A program made the translations under genes and the position numbers. Positions 16,473-23,291 of a stretch of DNA of 24,317 nt are shown here, in pieces. Under the pieces are notes generated by a model that made no database searches, was not told where the DNA came from, and worked only from the letters and a program-made list of their open reading frames with translations. Numbering within the stretch: position 1 is the first letter of the stretch; each line of letters starts with the position of its first letter. The stretch spans positions 1-24,317 of the forward strand of contig CAYRAV010000049.1 in assembly GCA_964422365.1 (NCBI GenBank). The letters are read 5' to 3'. This DNA comes from CAYRAV01 sp964422365. Its GTDB lineage: Bacteria; Bacillota; Clostridia; Lachnospirales; Lachnospiraceae.

Positions 16473-16574
16473 GACAGATACCTGCCATGAATAACTTGTC
16501 CATTCAAATGTTTTTCTTCCATCACGATACGCTCTTTTGACAGATACCTGCCATGAATAACTTGTCCATTCAAA
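16473..16574. repeat. Two identical 36-bp direct repeats 30 bp apart (CRISPR-like geometry)
   Basis: Bases 16473-16508 and 16539-16574 are identical (beginning GACAGATACCTGCCATGAAT), and identity ends at exactly these borders. The 30-bp spacer is unlike the repeat. A 36/30 layout is typical of several CRISPR types. There is no third unit at the expected distance on either side and no cas gene in the window. The repeat has only a weak internal stem (TGAAT/ATTCA). It may be a minimal or relic array, or a simple duplication. Confidence 0.5.
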
Positions 16575-16681
16575 CGTATTATCTTTCATTTATATCTTTT
16601 GGTATTTTATAAATGATTCTGACCAGATTGTTACATTTATTCTTATCCTTAGTATATAACAAATACCTTTGTATTTTCTAT

Positions 16682-16747
16682 TAGTTTTTGTACTGGTTTT
16701 GTTAGTTTTTGTACCTATTTTGTTGGTTTTTGTTGGTTTTTGTTAAT
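16682..16747. repeat. T/G-rich short tandem repeat
   Basis: Two 21-bp units beginning TAGTTTTTGTAC are followed by two 10-bp units of TGGTTTTTGT. The tract is downstream of the amidase gene (which reads on -). It is strongly strand-asymmetric. No function is apparent. Confidence 0.7.
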
Positions 16748-16840
16748 TTTTCACTTAATACATACAGCAATTCATCGCATTTATTTTCAGATACAATTGC
16801 CATATTCCTCTGTTTTCTCTATAGCATATTTGAAAACGGT

Positions 16841-17986
16841 CTATTGCAATACATGATCAATTCCATCTGCAATTCCATCTACTATTTTATCCTGATATTG
16901 CTCCGTTGCCATTTTCTTATCTTCCTCAGGATTGCTCATATAGCCCATTTCTACAATAGTCACAGGTACACTGCACCAATTAATGCCGCTCATGGTATCA
17001 GTTTCCCAGACACCTTTACTGTTTGCTCCTGTTTCTGCTAAAATACCTTCTAGTACTGCCGAAGAAAGTTCTTTCGATTTCTGGTATAAATTTCCATTAT
17101 AGGGATTTGATGAAGTCTGGCAGATCGTCATTACACCATTTACACTGCTGTTATCATCCCCATTGGCATGAATACGAATAAAGGCATCTGCATTTGCTTC
17201 ATTTGCCACCTTGGCACGCTCGCTGTTACTAATGTTCACATCATTCGTTTCTCGAACCATAATAACCTTATAACCACGTTTTACTAATTCTTCCTTTAAT
17301 TTTTTTGCCACTTGCAGATTTAGTTCATATTCTGCTAATCCACTGGCTTTTCCTTCTGTACCGGAAGAAACTTTTGCCTTCATTTCGCTGGCACCCGGAC
17401 CAACTGGTTCTTTTTCTAAATTCTGCTTTTTTTGATGTCCTGCATCAATAACAATAACCTTATCTGCTGCCAAAGGCTCTGTGGACAAATATTTTGTAGC
17501 TGCATAATATACTTTTCCTTCCAATTTTATTTTACTCCACTCTTTGTTGCAGCCCACACGTTTTAATTTTGTTCCACGTTTCAATTTTTTATAAATATTA
17601 TCCTTATTTTCTGTACTTGCCTCTGTTCTGACACGAATTGTTTTTGTAACATATACGGTCTCCTTTACATCTGAAAATTGATACCCAAAATCAGGATTCT
17701 GTGTTGGTGCCTCTGTCGGTATTTCTGTTGCCAATGCCTCTTTCGTCTCTGTAATTGGTGTTTCTGTCACGAGCCCTGCTGGCAATGTGTTTATCTCTCC
17801 TTCTGTTTGTTGTGCTATATTATTTTGTCCTACATTCCTATCATTATTTTCACTTGCAGCTTCAGACACAACCTCCTCTCCGTGCTCTCCTACACCAATA
17901 TGGCTTTCTTTGCTTTTTTGGGTACAAGCTCCCAGTATAAACATACTACATAATACAAATAGCAACAAATACATTGTTTTTTTCAT
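16841..17986 (-). CDS. Lipoprotein N-acetylmuramoyl-L-alanine amidase with SH3 domain
   Basis: A 381-residue cell-wall hydrolase predicted to cut the bond between muramic acid and the stem peptide. The N-terminus has a lipobox ending at Cys21 (ILGAC). A Thr/Glu/Pro-rich linker (to about 105) is followed by a bacterial SH3 domain (about 112-168; VTKTIRVRTEAS, CNKEWSKIKLEG, YLS) and an amidase_3 domain (about 175-381). The zinc and catalytic residues are visible: His183 in DAGH, Glu219 in AEYELNL, His273 in RIHANG and Glu346 in IVEMGYMSN. The frame opens at 18028, but ATG 17986 has AAAGGAG seven bases upstream and starts a normal signal. It stands alone and may act in cell separation, sporulation or germination; the sequence does not decide. 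Confidence 0.92.
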   Translation of the reverse strand: MKKTMYLLLFVLCSMFILGACTQKSKESHIGVGEHGEEVVSEAASENNDRNVGQNNIAQQTEGEINTLPAGLVTETPITETKEALATEIPTEAPTQNPDFGYQFSDVKETVYVTKTIRVRTEASTENKDNIYKKLKRGTKLKRVGCNKEWSKIKLEGKVYYAATKYLSTEPLAADKVIVIDAGHQKKQNLEKEPVGPGASEMKAKVSSGTEGKASGLAEYELNLQVAKKLKEELVKRGYKVIMVRETNDVNISNSERAKVANEANADAFIRIHANGDDNSSVNGVMTICQTSSNPYNGNLYQKSKELSSAVLEGILAETGANSKGVWETDTMSGINWCSVPVTIVEMGYMSNPEEDKKMATEQYQDKIVDGIADGIDHVLQ

Positions 17987-18797
17987 ATTATTCTCCTTTT
18001 CATAATATTTTCTCTTAGGTGATTGCAAAACTCTAAGCAGACTAAATTTTATTTGCGTAAATTACCATTCCATAAGCAAGAGATTTCTAACACCACTGAT
18101 ACTTAAGTGTTGTATTTTCTCACATTATGTATCAATGCAAGTGCCGGGTAATGCAATCGTACCCTGCACCCCAATGGAAATCTGCACAAATATTCACAAA
18201 GTAAATAGTGTCCCACAATTGCCTGTATTTATATTTACTATATAGTATTATACCTTATAAATCAACAAAAAACATCTCTTAGAAAGTTATAGCAGATTGG
18301 CAATCTTAAAGGTATAAGATATTGTTCTATAATAATTTTTATAAATGAAGTTTCACTATTGTAATAGTTATTCACAGCAAAATAGCAAACACCATTCTAT
18401 AATGACCTTTGCCTTTTTTTATTCTATATAATCAGACTAACCCTCGGACTACTTATACTCTAACTTTCACAACAACGTTTGTACTGCAAGGCGGAGATTT
18501 CGGAACACTTTGCTTACTTCCGTAACATGATTTCATTGTTGCCCTGTCAATACCAACAACAGGAGGCAATGTTCATATGGAAATTGTGATTTCTCTTTTT
18601 TTCTAACATTTGTTGTCCATTCCCATTTAAGCCTAAATTTTTGTTATTTTCCTCTCCAGTAAGTATTTTGGTGTCACTTCTAAAAACTCGCAAATTTTAG
18701 TTATAAATTTGGAAAATAATAAAATAGTCTTCCCAAAAACGGTCAACGGATTTAAAATAGCCTTATATTAAGCATTTTGGTTAATCAGAAGGATGCC
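17987..18797. other. Intergenic region, no gene recognised
   Basis: About 800 AT-rich bases. The amidase promoter is expected near 18000-18110 but no clear element pair is visible. A less AT-rich patch (about 18435-18575) has one short open frame on the minus strand (containing GIDRATMKSCYGSK) that could be a remnant of a lost gene; I could not identify it. No tRNA, riboswitch or repeat was recognised. Confidence 0.45.
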
Positions 18798-18959
18798 ATG
18801 AATGATAAATTTTTTATGCTTCCATTAGAGAAGCAGCAAAGGATAATCAATGCTGCATACAAAGTGTTTTCACGGAACAGATTTACACGAAGGGAGATGA
18901 TTAATCATGGAACACAGGAAAATATTGGCACAGGGAGGAATTGTCCATTATTGGATTGA
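18798..18959 (+). pseudogene. Truncated TetR-family regulator
   Basis: The first 27 residues (MNDKFFMLPLEKQQRIINAA, then YKVFSRN) are a typical TetR N-terminus, and AAGG precedes ATG 18798. The next residues should complete the helix-turn-helix, but the frame continues with RFTRREMINHGTQ and unrelated sequence and stops after 53 codons. The DNA-binding helix and the whole ligand domain are absent. The frame overlaps the start of the hydrolase remnant, suggesting that an original regulator-hydrolase operon was shortened by deletion. Confidence 0.75.
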
Positions 18960-19305
18960 TAAAGTGGATGGCGCATCTGATTGCATTGTTTTTACACATG
19001 GATTAACGGCTAATCACACAATGTATGAAAAACAGGTAGATTTTTTTGCGGGAAAATATACGGTTCTTCTTTGGGATGTGGCATTTTCATTTCCCATATT
19101 GATACTTATAGGGGAGAACGACTGTACAGGTAAAGTAAAGGCATATTGCAGGGAATGGGCAAAACGGACAGGGTATCCATTGCATATCATCAAGGGGGCG
19201 AAACATTTCTCAAACGGAGATAACCCAGGACAGGTAAATGAAGAAATAGAAAATTTTATCAATTTATTATCAGCTAAAGGAGAAATTGGCAATGCTTTAT
19301 TATGA
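18907..19305 (+). pseudogene. Alpha/beta hydrolase with the catalytic middle deleted
   Basis: The 132-residue product joins the N-terminus of an alpha/beta hydrolase (oxyanion strand IVFTHGLTANHTMYEKQ, then YTVLLWDV) directly to its C-terminus (SFPILILIGENDCTGKVKAY, then HIIKGAKHFSNGDNPGQV, with the catalytic His). The nucleophile elbow (G-x-S-x-G) and cap, normally about 130 residues, are missing at the join near 19080. GGGAG precedes ATG 18907. The frame is intact across the deletion but no hydrolase activity is expected. It follows the truncated TetR gene. Confidence 0.8.
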
Positions 19306-19313
19306 TGATGAAT

Positions 19314-19475
19314 ATGGAAACAGTGACAATCTACATAAAAAAAGTCGGTGTAATTGGTCATTCTCTTGGAGGTCAGTGTGCAGTAATGCTTGTAAGTAAA
19401 CGACAGAGTTATTTAGCTTTGCTATTTTTCTTAGTGCATGGCTTAATCCTTTCATCGAAAAATTTCGGTTTGTAA
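19314..19475 (+). pseudogene. Fragment of an alpha/beta hydrolase (nucleophile elbow)
   Basis: The 53-codon frame contains VGVIGHSLGGQCAVMLVSK, the nucleophile elbow GHSLGG with its following helix, and then leaves the fold (RQSYLALLFFLVHGL). It is not simply the piece missing from the preceding gene, since that subfamily usually has a GMSMGG-type elbow; it seems to come from another hydrolase. No ribosome site is evident. Confidence 0.6.
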
Positions 19476-19541
19476 GCTTTTTCCATAAGTTTCCCCTATT
19501 TTCAAAGCTTTGTACAATGCCAGCCTCAAAATGTGTATCCT

Positions 19542-19579
19542 TTTCCCTTGTTTTTGCCCTCATGGGCAAAATCACAAGG
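19542..19579. repeat. Hairpin and left copy of a 22-bp direct repeat
   Basis: TTTTGCCC-TCAT-GGGCAAAA is a perfect 8-bp stem with a 4-nt loop (19552-19571), extended outward by CCTTGT/ACAAGG. Bases 19542-19563 match 21821-21842 at 20 of 22 positions in the same orientation. The hairpin directly precedes the relaxase remnant, and could be a relic of a transfer origin or recombination site. Confidence 0.6.
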
Positions 19580-19779
19580 AACTGAAACGACAGAATGAAA
19601 TCATTTTTGAGGCAGAAAAGGAACGTAATGTTTGGGAACTTGAGCGTGACGACCTGAAAGGGTTTGCGAGATTTTCCAAGAAAAGTGAATTGCAAAGCAA
19701 AATTGACCGAAAGAATGAGGAAATTGACATTCTGAAAATCGGATTATTCGGCATTGCCAAAAAATATATAGTATTGTAA
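19570..19779 (+). pseudogene. C-terminal fragment of a relaxase/mobilisation protein
   Basis: From about residue QNHKELKRQNEIIFEAEKER the frame is a highly charged helix with DLKGFARFSKKSELQSKID and IGLFGIAKKY, resembling the C-terminal coiled coil of MobA/MobL-type relaxases of clostridial mobile elements. The relaxase domain is missing and the frame ends soon after. The 20 residues upstream in frame look unrelated. It marks mobile-element DNA on the left of the phosphorylase/nucleotidyltransferase pair. Confidence 0.55.
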
Positions 19780-19788
19780 AGGGGATTA

Positions 19789-19797
19789 TGCTATAAT
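19789..19797 (+). promoter_or_regulatory. Extended -10 promoter of the phosphorylase gene pair
   Basis: TGCTATAAT is a perfect extended -10 (TGN-TATAAT), 33 bases before the preferred ATG. No good -35 box is seen at 17 bases, which is tolerated in extended -10 promoters. It overlaps the end of mobile-element remnants. Confidence 0.6.
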
Positions 19798-19829
19798 TAT
19801 AAGAAATGTGTAGAAAAGGAAAATTTGAT

Positions 19830-20594
19830 ATGGCAGTATTAAAAAATGAAATACCAATATTGGAATTTGATACAGAGCAAAGTGCAGTTATAATGCCAGG
19901 GCATCATTTAGATTATAGTTTTCCACGGAAAGGCGTAATGCTTTTTATGGAGCCTGAAATAGATGATTTTGCAGCCCATAATGAATGTGAAGTCATCGGG
20001 AAATTTGTCAGTGTGACAAAAGATTTTTACATCTATAAAACTCAAATTAATAACATAGATATTGCATTTGTACAAGCACCTCTTGGCGGAGCAGGCGCTG
20101 TACAAATTATGGAACAGCTAATTGCAGGAGGTGTGAAAGAAATCATAGCTGCAGGATGTTGCGGGGCTTTGGTTGAAGATACCGAAGGATCGTTTTTTAT
20201 TCCTACTGCAGCACTCAGACAGGAAGGAACATCATATCATTATTTGCCGCCATCACGAGAAGTCGAATTAGATGCTGCTCCAATTAAAGCAATATGCAGA
20301 GTATTAGAAAATGCAAAATTAAGTTATAGAACCTGCAAAACATGGACGACAGACGGCTTTTACCGAGAAACAAAGGAAATGGTTCAGTATCGAAAGTCAG
20401 AAGGATATGCCGTTGTAGAAATGGAATGTGCATCTATGGCTGCATGTGCAAAAATGAGAGGCATCTTGTTTGGACAAGTGCTTTTTACCGCAGATTCGTT
20501 GGCAAATGTTGATGCACACGATATAAGAAATTGGGGAAATGATTTTTTTGCGGCAGCCATGAAAATTGCAATGGAAGCGATAACGGAGGTGTAG
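19830..20594 (+). CDS. Nucleoside phosphorylase (PNP/UDP family)
   Basis: A 254-residue cytoplasmic enzyme expected to split a nucleoside with phosphate into base and ribose-1-phosphate. Family marks are GGAGAVQIMEQLIAGGVKEI followed by AAGCCGAL (phosphate side), and AVVEMECASMAACAK, where the E-M-E segment contacts the ribose, then LFTADSL near the base site. ATG 19806 is in frame, but ATG 19830 has AAAGGA at normal spacing. The gene ends two bases before the start of the ANT(6)-like gene, so the two are co-translated. Substrate (purine or uridine) is not decided by eye. The pair sits among mobile-element fragments and probably arrived by transfer. Confidence 0.85.
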   Translation: MAVLKNEIPILEFDTEQSAVIMPGHHLDYSFPRKGVMLFMEPEIDDFAAHNECEVIGKFVSVTKDFYIYKTQINNIDIAFVQAPLGGAGAVQIMEQLIAGGVKEIIAAGCCGALVEDTEGSFFIPTAALRQEGTSYHYLPPSREVELDAAPIKAICRVLENAKLSYRTCKTWTTDGFYRETKEMVQYRKSEGYAVVEMECASMAACAKMRGILFGQVLFTADSLANVDAHDIRNWGNDFFAAAMKIAMEAITEV

Positions 20595-20596
20595 AC

Positions 20597-21460
20597 ATGA
20601 GATCAGAAAACGAAATGTACAACCTTATTTTAGAGGTTGCGAATAATGATATTAGAATTAAAGCTGTTTATATGAACGGTTCAAGAACAAACGAAAATGT
20701 TCCGATCGATATGTTTCAGGATTACGATATTGTTTATGTTGTGGAAAACATCAAAAGCTTTATAAAAGACAAAGACTGGATCAATCGTTTCGGAGAAATT
20801 CTTTACATGCAGTATCCGGATGAAACCCCATATTATCCGAGCGATAAGGAAAATTCGTATGGATGGCTCATGCAATTTGCAGACGGTATCCGCATTGACT
20901 TGACTGTGCAGACTGTAGATTACGCACTGCAGCACATTCAGGATGACAAACTCTGTAGGATCTTGTTGGATAAAGAAAAGATATTACCCGAAGTAGAAAC
21001 AGCAACCGATCGTCAGTATTGGGTCAAAAAGCCGACGAAAGAACAATATCTGGCGACCTGTAATGAATTTTGGTGGTGTACTAATAATATAGCCAAAGGT
21101 TTATGGCGGGAGGAAATTCCTTATGTGCAGGACATGACAAATTATGTTGTAAGACCTCAACTTATTAGAATGTTAGATTGGAAAGCAGGTATTTTGACGG
21201 GATGGGCAGTAAGCACCGGAAAATCATCAAAATATCTGTATAAGTGGCTTTCAGAGGAAGAATGGGAAATGTTTATGGCAACCTATTTTGATGGTAATGT
21301 TGATAATGCATGGAAGTCTATTTTGGGTATGTGTGATTTGTTTGAAAACGCGGCACAGTTTGTCGGGGAGAAATTAGGATGGGAATATAATGAAAAAGAG
21401 GGAAAAGCAGCTCAAGATTTTTTGGAATATGTACATCAATTACCAAAGAATAGATTATAA
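20597..21460 (+). CDS. aadE: Aminoglycoside 6-adenylyltransferase-like protein, ANT(6) family
   Basis: A 287-residue nucleotidyltransferase. The active-site region AVYMNGSRTNENVPIDMFQD followed by YDIVYVV matches ANT(6)-I, including the G-S motif and the metal-binding D-x-D (YDIVY) region. FADGIRIDLTVQTVD supplies the third acidic residue. Other family-like blocks are EFWWCTNNIAKGLWREE and MLDWKAGILTGW. Classical ANT(6)-Ia has about 302 residues, and this one diverges enough that streptomycin resistance is likely but not certain. ATG 20597 uses the GGAGG inside the end of the phosphorylase gene. No other resistance gene is adjacent. Confidence 0.85.
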   Translation: MRSENEMYNLILEVANNDIRIKAVYMNGSRTNENVPIDMFQDYDIVYVVENIKSFIKDKDWINRFGEILYMQYPDETPYYPSDKENSYGWLMQFADGIRIDLTVQTVDYALQHIQDDKLCRILLDKEKILPEVETATDRQYWVKKPTKEQYLATCNEFWWCTNNIAKGLWREEIPYVQDMTNYVVRPQLIRMLDWKAGILTGWAVSTGKSSKYLYKWLSEEEWEMFMATYFDGNVDNAWKSILGMCDLFENAAQFVGEKLGWEYNEKEGKAAQDFLEYVHQLPKNRL

Positions 21461-21709
21461 AAATGTTGATACATAATAAACGAAAGGATTTTGCTTATGG
21501 GGAAGCTTAAGCAAGTTACCATCAAGTGCTAATTGTGCATACTCAAGCGGTTTGTCTATTGCCAAAGCATCTAATGCACATTGAGAGCAGGGAGTAGTCC
21601 GCAATCCATCTTCCGCAACATTACAGTCAATCCGTAGGATATATCCGTCAAAGGTGGTTACATCAACGCCGTTGTGGTACATATTGTATTCTACATATAT
21701 GAATCTCAT
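21455..21709 (-). CDS. Small DUF6061-like protein, probably C-terminally truncated
   Basis: An 84-residue frame whose first 65 residues (VEYNMYHNGVDVTTFDGYIL, then LRTTPCSQCALDALAIDKPL, then EYAQLALDGNL) resemble the small DUF6061-type proteins common on clostridial integrative elements. The last part (LKLPHKQNPFVYYVSTFL) looks foreign and overlaps the tail of the ANT(6)-like gene on the other strand, suggesting truncation where the cassette was inserted. AAGGA lies about eleven bases before ATG 21709. Function is unknown. Confidence 0.55.
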   Translation of the reverse strand: MRFIYVEYNMYHNGVDVTTFDGYILRIDCNVAEDGLRTTPCSQCALDALAIDKPLEYAQLALDGNLLKLPHKQNPFVYYVSTFL

Positions 21710-21793
21710 ATCTTATCTGTCCTTTCTTTGTGAATTAAATTTTCGGAGAAATTAAGAAAGCATTTCAATCAGTCCTTTTTGCCTGATTTATAT

Positions 21794-21898
21794 TGTGTTA
21801 TACTTTGTTATAGGTTTTTCTTTCCCTTATTTTTGCCCTTATGAGAGTTCGTAACATGAGGGAAAAGGATATAACACAAGGGAAAGACTAAGGGCAAA
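21794..21898. repeat. Three interleaved inverted repeats
   Basis: TGTGTTATA (21794-21802), TTTCCCTT (21821-21828) and TTTGCCCTTA (21832-21841) each have a perfect reverse complement, but these follow in the same order, not the nested order: 21870-21878, 21878-21885 and 21889-21898. Such a layout cannot form one simple hairpin and suggests protein binding sites of a recombination or transfer locus. Bases 21821-21842 repeat 19542-19563. Confidence 0.6.
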
Positions 21899-22005
21899 CT
21901 CACATACTATAAATTTAGCATTTTCAAGGGTTTGCTAGCTTTTTGAAGATAAGATATAACAGTTAATAAATGCTATAAAAAGTGTCTTATCAGAATTCCG
22001 GTTTG

Positions 22006-22030
22006 TGGGGATGGCGAGGATTGAACACAC
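22006..22030 (-). other. tRNA/tmRNA 3'-end-like sequence, possible attachment-site scar
   Basis: On the minus strand GTGTG-TTCAATC-CTCGC-CATCCCC-A has the layout of a T-arm (loop TTCAATC, four of five stem pairs including one wobble), a 7-base 3' acceptor strand and a discriminator A. The matching 5' acceptor strand (GGGGATG) is not found within 100 bases upstream on that strand, so there is no intact tRNA gene. Integrating elements often duplicate such 3' ends. Chance resemblance is possible. Confidence 0.3.
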
Positions 22031-22123
22031 AATTGCTGAGAACCATATTCAAATAGCTTTATCTGCTATTGAATCAAAACCGGCAAATAAAGTTTGAATA
22101 AATGAAGAAAGAGGTATTGTGTG

Positions 22124-22210
22124 ATGAATGAAATACTATTTAAAACAACAAACTCGGGAGCAGCGAAGAAGGCGATACAGCTTTTGGAAGAGCAGCTCCA
22201 TACTGATTGA
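22124..22210 (+). CDS. Small ORF of 28 residues before the immunity-like gene
   Basis: ATG 22124 is preceded by a weak AGAGG, and the product is MNEILFKTTNSGAAKKAIQL followed by LEEQLHTD. Its stop lies 17 bases before the next start codon, so it could be a leader peptide or a shortened protein. The composition is protein-like (amphipathic helix). No family is recognised. Confidence 0.3.
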   Translation: MNEILFKTTNSGAAKKAIQLLEEQLHTD

Positions 22211-22227
22211 CATTGATGGAGGTCATT

Positions 22228-22776
22228 ATGAATTCAGTGAAAAAAATCTGTGTAGAAGATATTGATTGTCTTAATTTCTGGATAAATTATTTTGGCTGTT
22301 GTTATCCAAATGGTTATGACGAGTCCAATGATATTTCCGTATCTGAGCTTATGGAGGAATTGTATACAGAGGAAGTCGGGGACTGGTGGGATCAGTTTAC
22401 CGGATATTATGAAGGTGTCCTTGATGAAAGTGATGGATATCTAGATAATCCAACCATGCTCAAGGAGGAACTGTTACCGGACAAAATTTTAAAAATTGAA
22501 TTTCATCCGGGTGATATCCTTTATTTTATCAATAATGAACAAATTGGGAGTACAGGACCACACTGCAAACTGCAGACAATTCCTTATGAAAAAGTGGAGC
22601 AGTTATTATCTTTAAAAAACGGACGGCAGCTTTTTCTGCTTCTTTTGCCGCTTGCTTTTATAGAGAGGGAAGATATACAGTCCATCAGAGATAAAATTAC
22701 AGAACAGATGAGCAATTATTTCTTGGAAGATTTATGTAAAAGTGTTTCGGAGTGTATTGTGTCAGGATTAGTGTAA
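22228..22776 (+). CDS. Immunity-protein-like (possibly Imm19 family)
   Basis: A 182-residue acidic cytoplasmic protein without signal or membrane segments. The segment KIEFHPGDILYFINNEQIGS followed by TGPHCKLQTIPYEKVEQLL, and then QLFLLLLPLAFIEREDI, resembles what I recall of Imm19 immunity proteins, which protect against polymorphic toxins. An in-frame TTG at 22207 exists, but ATG 22228 has GGAGG five bases upstream. No toxin gene lies in the window; it is next to truncated genes and an IS fragment, so it may be an orphan immunity gene. The family call is tentative; a different SMI1-like or uncharacterised domain is possible. Confidence 0.5.
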   Translation: MNSVKKICVEDIDCLNFWINYFGCCYPNGYDESNDISVSELMEELYTEEVGDWWDQFTGYYEGVLDESDGYLDNPTMLKEELLPDKILKIEFHPGDILYFINNEQIGSTGPHCKLQTIPYEKVEQLLSLKNGRQLFLLLLPLAFIEREDIQSIRDKITEQMSNYFLEDLCKSVSECIVSGLV

Positions 22777-22845
22777 CAGTTGTGAAAAGCAAGAAATTAG
22801 TTTATTAGAGAATGAAACAAAGTAGCAGGCTGGAAGGCAAGAGGT

Positions 22846-22985
22846 ATGTATATGGATTGGAACAATGTCCCGTTTCGAGAGCATTTTGCAGAAATCACAC
22901 GGAAGCTGAACCAGCAGGCGTTTTGGAAAACCGCCCTGTTTGGGGTTCTTCTCATAGAACGGCAGTGGCTCATTTATGAAAGATT
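22846..22985 (+). pseudogene. N-terminal fragment of a DUF416-like gene
   Basis: The frame starts MYMDWNNVPFREHFAEITRK and continues LNQQAFWKTALFGVLLIERQ, WLIYERLS, resembling the start of DUF416-type proteins (L-x-F-x-x-x-L-x-E-R near the N-terminus). After about 46 residues it runs into the opposite-strand IS1182-type transposase fragment, and the added ALRPLLRQYF is meaningless. It was truncated by the insertion and later deletion. The family match is weak. Confidence 0.45.
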
Positions 22986-23153
22986 ATCTGCATTACGCCC
23001 ATTATTAAGACAATATTTTTCGATCAGTTCATCGTAAACAAATCCAAAATCTACAAGTTCTTTTATCTGCCTTAGAAGATTGTCTTTTGGAACCACTAGA
23101 TCATATATTTCCATGTATGGACTTAACACCAGTCTCTGCTGTTGTTCAATCAT
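22985..23153 (-). pseudogene. N-terminal fragment of an IS1182-type transposase
   Basis: From ATG 23153 the minus-strand frame reads MIEQQQRLVLSPYMEIYDLV, then VPKDNLLRQIKELVDFGFVY and DELIEKYCLNNGRNA, the usual N-terminus of IS1182-family DDE transposases. The frame is cut at GRNA, where the partner gene fragment begins; the catalytic domain is gone. A strong hairpin stands immediately upstream of the start codon, as in intact elements of this type. The fragment is inactive. Confidence 0.75.
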
Positions 23154-23160
23154 AAAAAGC

Positions 23161-23203
23161 ACCGCCTATCTTTGATATATACATTATATCAAGGATAGGC
23201 GGT
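23161..23203 (-). terminator. Strong hairpin just before the transposase start
   Basis: ACCGCCTATC and GATAGGCGGT pair, and the stem continues inward (TTGATATA/TATATCAA with one G-T wobble) to about 19 bp around a 5-nt loop. On the minus strand it is followed by GCTTTTT and then the transposase ATG. It looks like a terminator that stops outside transcription from reading into the transposase. Confidence 0.8.
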
Positions 23204-23291
23204 AATATCCACTTTTTCAGTGCCCTCCCTTTCCTTCATACTGATATTTCTATCATTACTCCTCATCCTGCTTCTACCTTAAGTAACTAAA

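Larger units (their letters stand above)
16207..16840. other. Intergenic region with two kinds of repeat
   Basis: Between the chemoreceptor gene and the amidase gene lie about 630 AT-rich bases. They hold a two-unit 36-bp direct repeat (16473-16574) and a T/G-rich minisatellite (16682-16747). The chemoreceptor promoter should lie around 16240-16330, where only weak -35/-10 pairs are visible. No protein-coding gene is supported. Confidence 0.5.
21710..22123. other. Intergenic region with mobile-element signatures
   Basis: About 400 bases without a supported gene. They hold a cluster of interleaved inverted repeats (21794-21898), a tRNA-3'-end-like sequence on the minus strand (22006-22030) and a 28-residue open frame (22011-22097, MARIEHTIAENHIQIALSAI) that is probably a by-product of that sequence. 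Confidence 0.5.

Noticed and set aside
16473..16574. Calling a confident CRISPR array
   Set aside because: There are only two repeats and one spacer, with no cas genes or degenerate flanking units, so it is reported as a repeat with CRISPR-like geometry.
19300..19695. 131-residue minus-strand open frame opposite the hydrolase and relaxase fragments
   Set aside because: It overlaps recognised remnants on the other strand; a middle part (NFSMKGLSHALRKIAKLNN) looks protein-like but matches nothing I know, so a gene is not supported.
22006..22110. Intact tRNA or tmRNA gene on the minus strand
   Set aside because: Only the T-arm and 3' acceptor strand are present; no matching 5' acceptor strand or proper anticodon arm (T33 missing) could be found.
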